Shown one piece after another: positions 63,249 to 64,000 of a DNA stretch of 64,000 bases. A program made the position numbers and the translations under genes. This stretch comes from Pseudomonas multiresinivorans (lineage in GTDB: Bacteria; Pseudomonadota; Gammaproteobacteria; Pseudomonadales; Pseudomonadaceae). How positions within the stretch are numbered: the first letter of the stretch is position 1; the number at the start of each line of letters is the position of its first letter. The notes beneath the pieces are model-generated. The model was not told the DNA's origin and searched no databases. It saw only the letters and a program-made list of their open reading frames with translations. The DNA is taken from NCBI RefSeq assembly GCF_012971725.1, contig NZ_CP048833.1, forward strand, positions 5,270,001 through 5,334,000. The letters run 5' to 3'.

Positions 63249-63449
63249 ATGCACAATCGCCTCAAGGAGCTGCGCGCCGAGCACGGCTGGAGCCAGCAGG
63301 ACCTCGCCACGCGACTGGGGGTTTCGCGGCAGAGCGTGATCGCCATCGAGAGTGGCAAGTTCGACCCCAGCCTGCCGCTGGCCTTTCGTATAGCCCGCGC
63401 CTTCGGCCTGCCGATCGAAGCCATCTTCAGCGATGCGCAGCCCGACTGA
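63249..63449 (+). CDS. Small XRE-family transcriptional regulator
   Basis: 66 residues, essentially one Cro/CI-type helix-turn-helix: MHNRLKELRAEHGWSQQDLA, then TRLGVSRQSVIAIESGKFDP. No effector domain is present. It likely represses its own operon through the repeats at 62778-62828. GAGGAG precedes the ATG by about 5 nt. It is followed 80 bp later by cysK. Confidence 0.9.
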   Translation: MHNRLKELRAEHGWSQQDLATRLGVSRQSVIAIESGKFDPSLPLAFRIARAFGLPIEAIFSDAQPD

Positions 63450-63529
63450 GCCGGGCGCCCCGACTGGACGCGAACGCCCGCCGGGCATAGGCTGCTGGGT
63501 CTGCACAGCTCCAACCTAAGGAACGCATC

Positions 63530-64000
63530 ATGAGCCGCATCTACGCCGACAACGCGCAGTCCATCGGCAATACGCCGCTGGTCCAGATCAACCGCATCGC
63601 CCCGCGCGGCGTCACCATCCTGGCCAAGATCGAAGGCCGCAACCCCGGTTACTCGGTGAAGTGCCGGATCGGCGCCAACATGATCTGGGACGCCGAATCC
63701 AGCGGCCGCCTGAAGTCGGGCATGACCATCGTCGAGCCGACTTCCGGCAATACCGGCATCGGCCTCGCCTTCGTCGCCGCCGCGCGCGGTTACAAGATGA
63801 TTCTGACCATGCCCGCCTCCATGAGCCTGGAGCGCCGCAAGGTGCTCAAGGCCCTGGGCGCGGAAATCGTCCTGACCGAACCGGCCAAGGGCATGAAGGG
63901 CGCCATCGCCAAGGCCGAGGAAATCCTCGCCAGCGACCCGGCGAAATACTTCATGCCGGCGCAGTTCGACAACCCGGCCAACCCGGCGATCCACGAAAAG
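63530..64000 (+). CDS. cysK: O-acetylserine sulfhydrylase CysK, 3' end cut by window edge
   Basis: 157 codons visible from the ATG at 63530 to the right edge; a full enzyme would be about 320 residues. It makes cysteine from O-acetylserine and sulfide in the cytoplasm with PLP. It starts MSRIYADNAQSIGNTPLVQI. The cofactor lysine is in GYSVKCRIGANM, the phosphate/substrate loop is PTSGNTGIGLAFV, and MPASMSLERRKVLKALGAEI follows. The close agreement with Pseudomonas and E. coli CysK points to CysK rather than CysM. TAAGGA precedes the ATG. Confidence 0.92.
   Translation, partial: MSRIYADNAQSIGNTPLVQINRIAPRGVTILAKIEGRNPGYSVKCRIGANMIWDAESSGRLKSGMTIVEPTSGNTGIGLAFVAAARGYKMILTMPASMSLERRKVLKALGAEIVLTEPAKGMKGAIAKAEEILASDPAKYFMPAQFDNPANPAIHEK

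Noticed and set aside
62841..63449. Membrane protein/XRE pair as a toxin-antitoxin module
   Set aside because: The first protein is a 129-residue four-helix membrane protein unlike small membrane toxins, and single-domain XRE regulators often accompany such proteins without toxicity.

Overview
The window is about 64 kb of high-GC chromosomal DNA from a Pseudomonas of the P. aeruginosa lineage (P. nitroreducens/citronellolis-like is my best guess). Almost every gene has a recognisable P. aeruginosa relative. However, blocks that I recall lying far apart in PAO1 are joined here: ssu-lsfA, phhRABC, a BapA-type type I secretion locus, soxR, the gbu/aph region, oruR and cysK. Short REP elements of Pseudomonas type lie between genes throughout. 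I saw no tRNA, rRNA, phage, insertion sequence or CRISPR array. Family assignments are from reading and memory; no database was searched.

Layout. 1-1061: a DMT permease cut by the left edge, and a MAPEG protein. 1310-10028 (all minus): the sulfur-starvation cluster, with ssuEADCBF for alkanesulfonates, a second sulfonate/taurine-type ABC importer and the 1-Cys peroxiredoxin lsfA. 10323-14896: a small DUF6316 gene, then the regulator phhR facing phhA-phhB-phhC for phenylalanine/tyrosine catabolism. 15069-23024 (minus): a ZntB-type transporter, an FAD oxidoreductase with a 2-aminoethylphosphonate ABC importer, and a thiolase. 23203-37570: a 2943-residue LapA/BapA-type adhesin facing its own type I secretion operon (TolC-like protein, ABC exporter, HlyD-like adaptor). 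37776-41899: soxR with its divergent target, a YjaB-like acetyltransferase, an ABC-F ATPase and tapT. 41896-54117: a guanidino compound and polyamine region (gbuR, gbuA, two transporters, a 2-ketoarginine-type decarboxylase, a metallo-hydrolase, a periplasmic polyamine-binding protein and aphA). It encloses a 44-codon gene with an Anr-type promoter that matches the position of PA1414/sicX. 54371-64000: a mechanosensitive channel, a methyltransferase, a lipoprotein, DUF3079, oruR, a VWA/MoxR pair, a membrane protein with an XRE regulator, and cysK cut by the right edge.

How the parts fit. The left third scavenges sulfur, phosphonate and aromatic amino acids. The centre makes and exports a biofilm adhesin. 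It has an N-terminal retention module, a TAAG candidate LapG site and a FleQ-like palindrome in its control region, which suggests c-di-GMP control. The right third turns arginine-derived guanidino compounds and acetylpolyamines into central metabolites.

The observations I rate highest are the candidate SicX-like oxygen-responsive leader at 50444-50733, the FleQ-like box at 32459-32472, the cysteines placed at repeat junctions of the adhesin, the conflict between a sigma-54-like site at phhA and the GAFEGA loop of PhhR, and a pair of 18-bp direct repeats in front of the membrane protein/XRE genes. I found no wholly new multi-gene system that I can defend.
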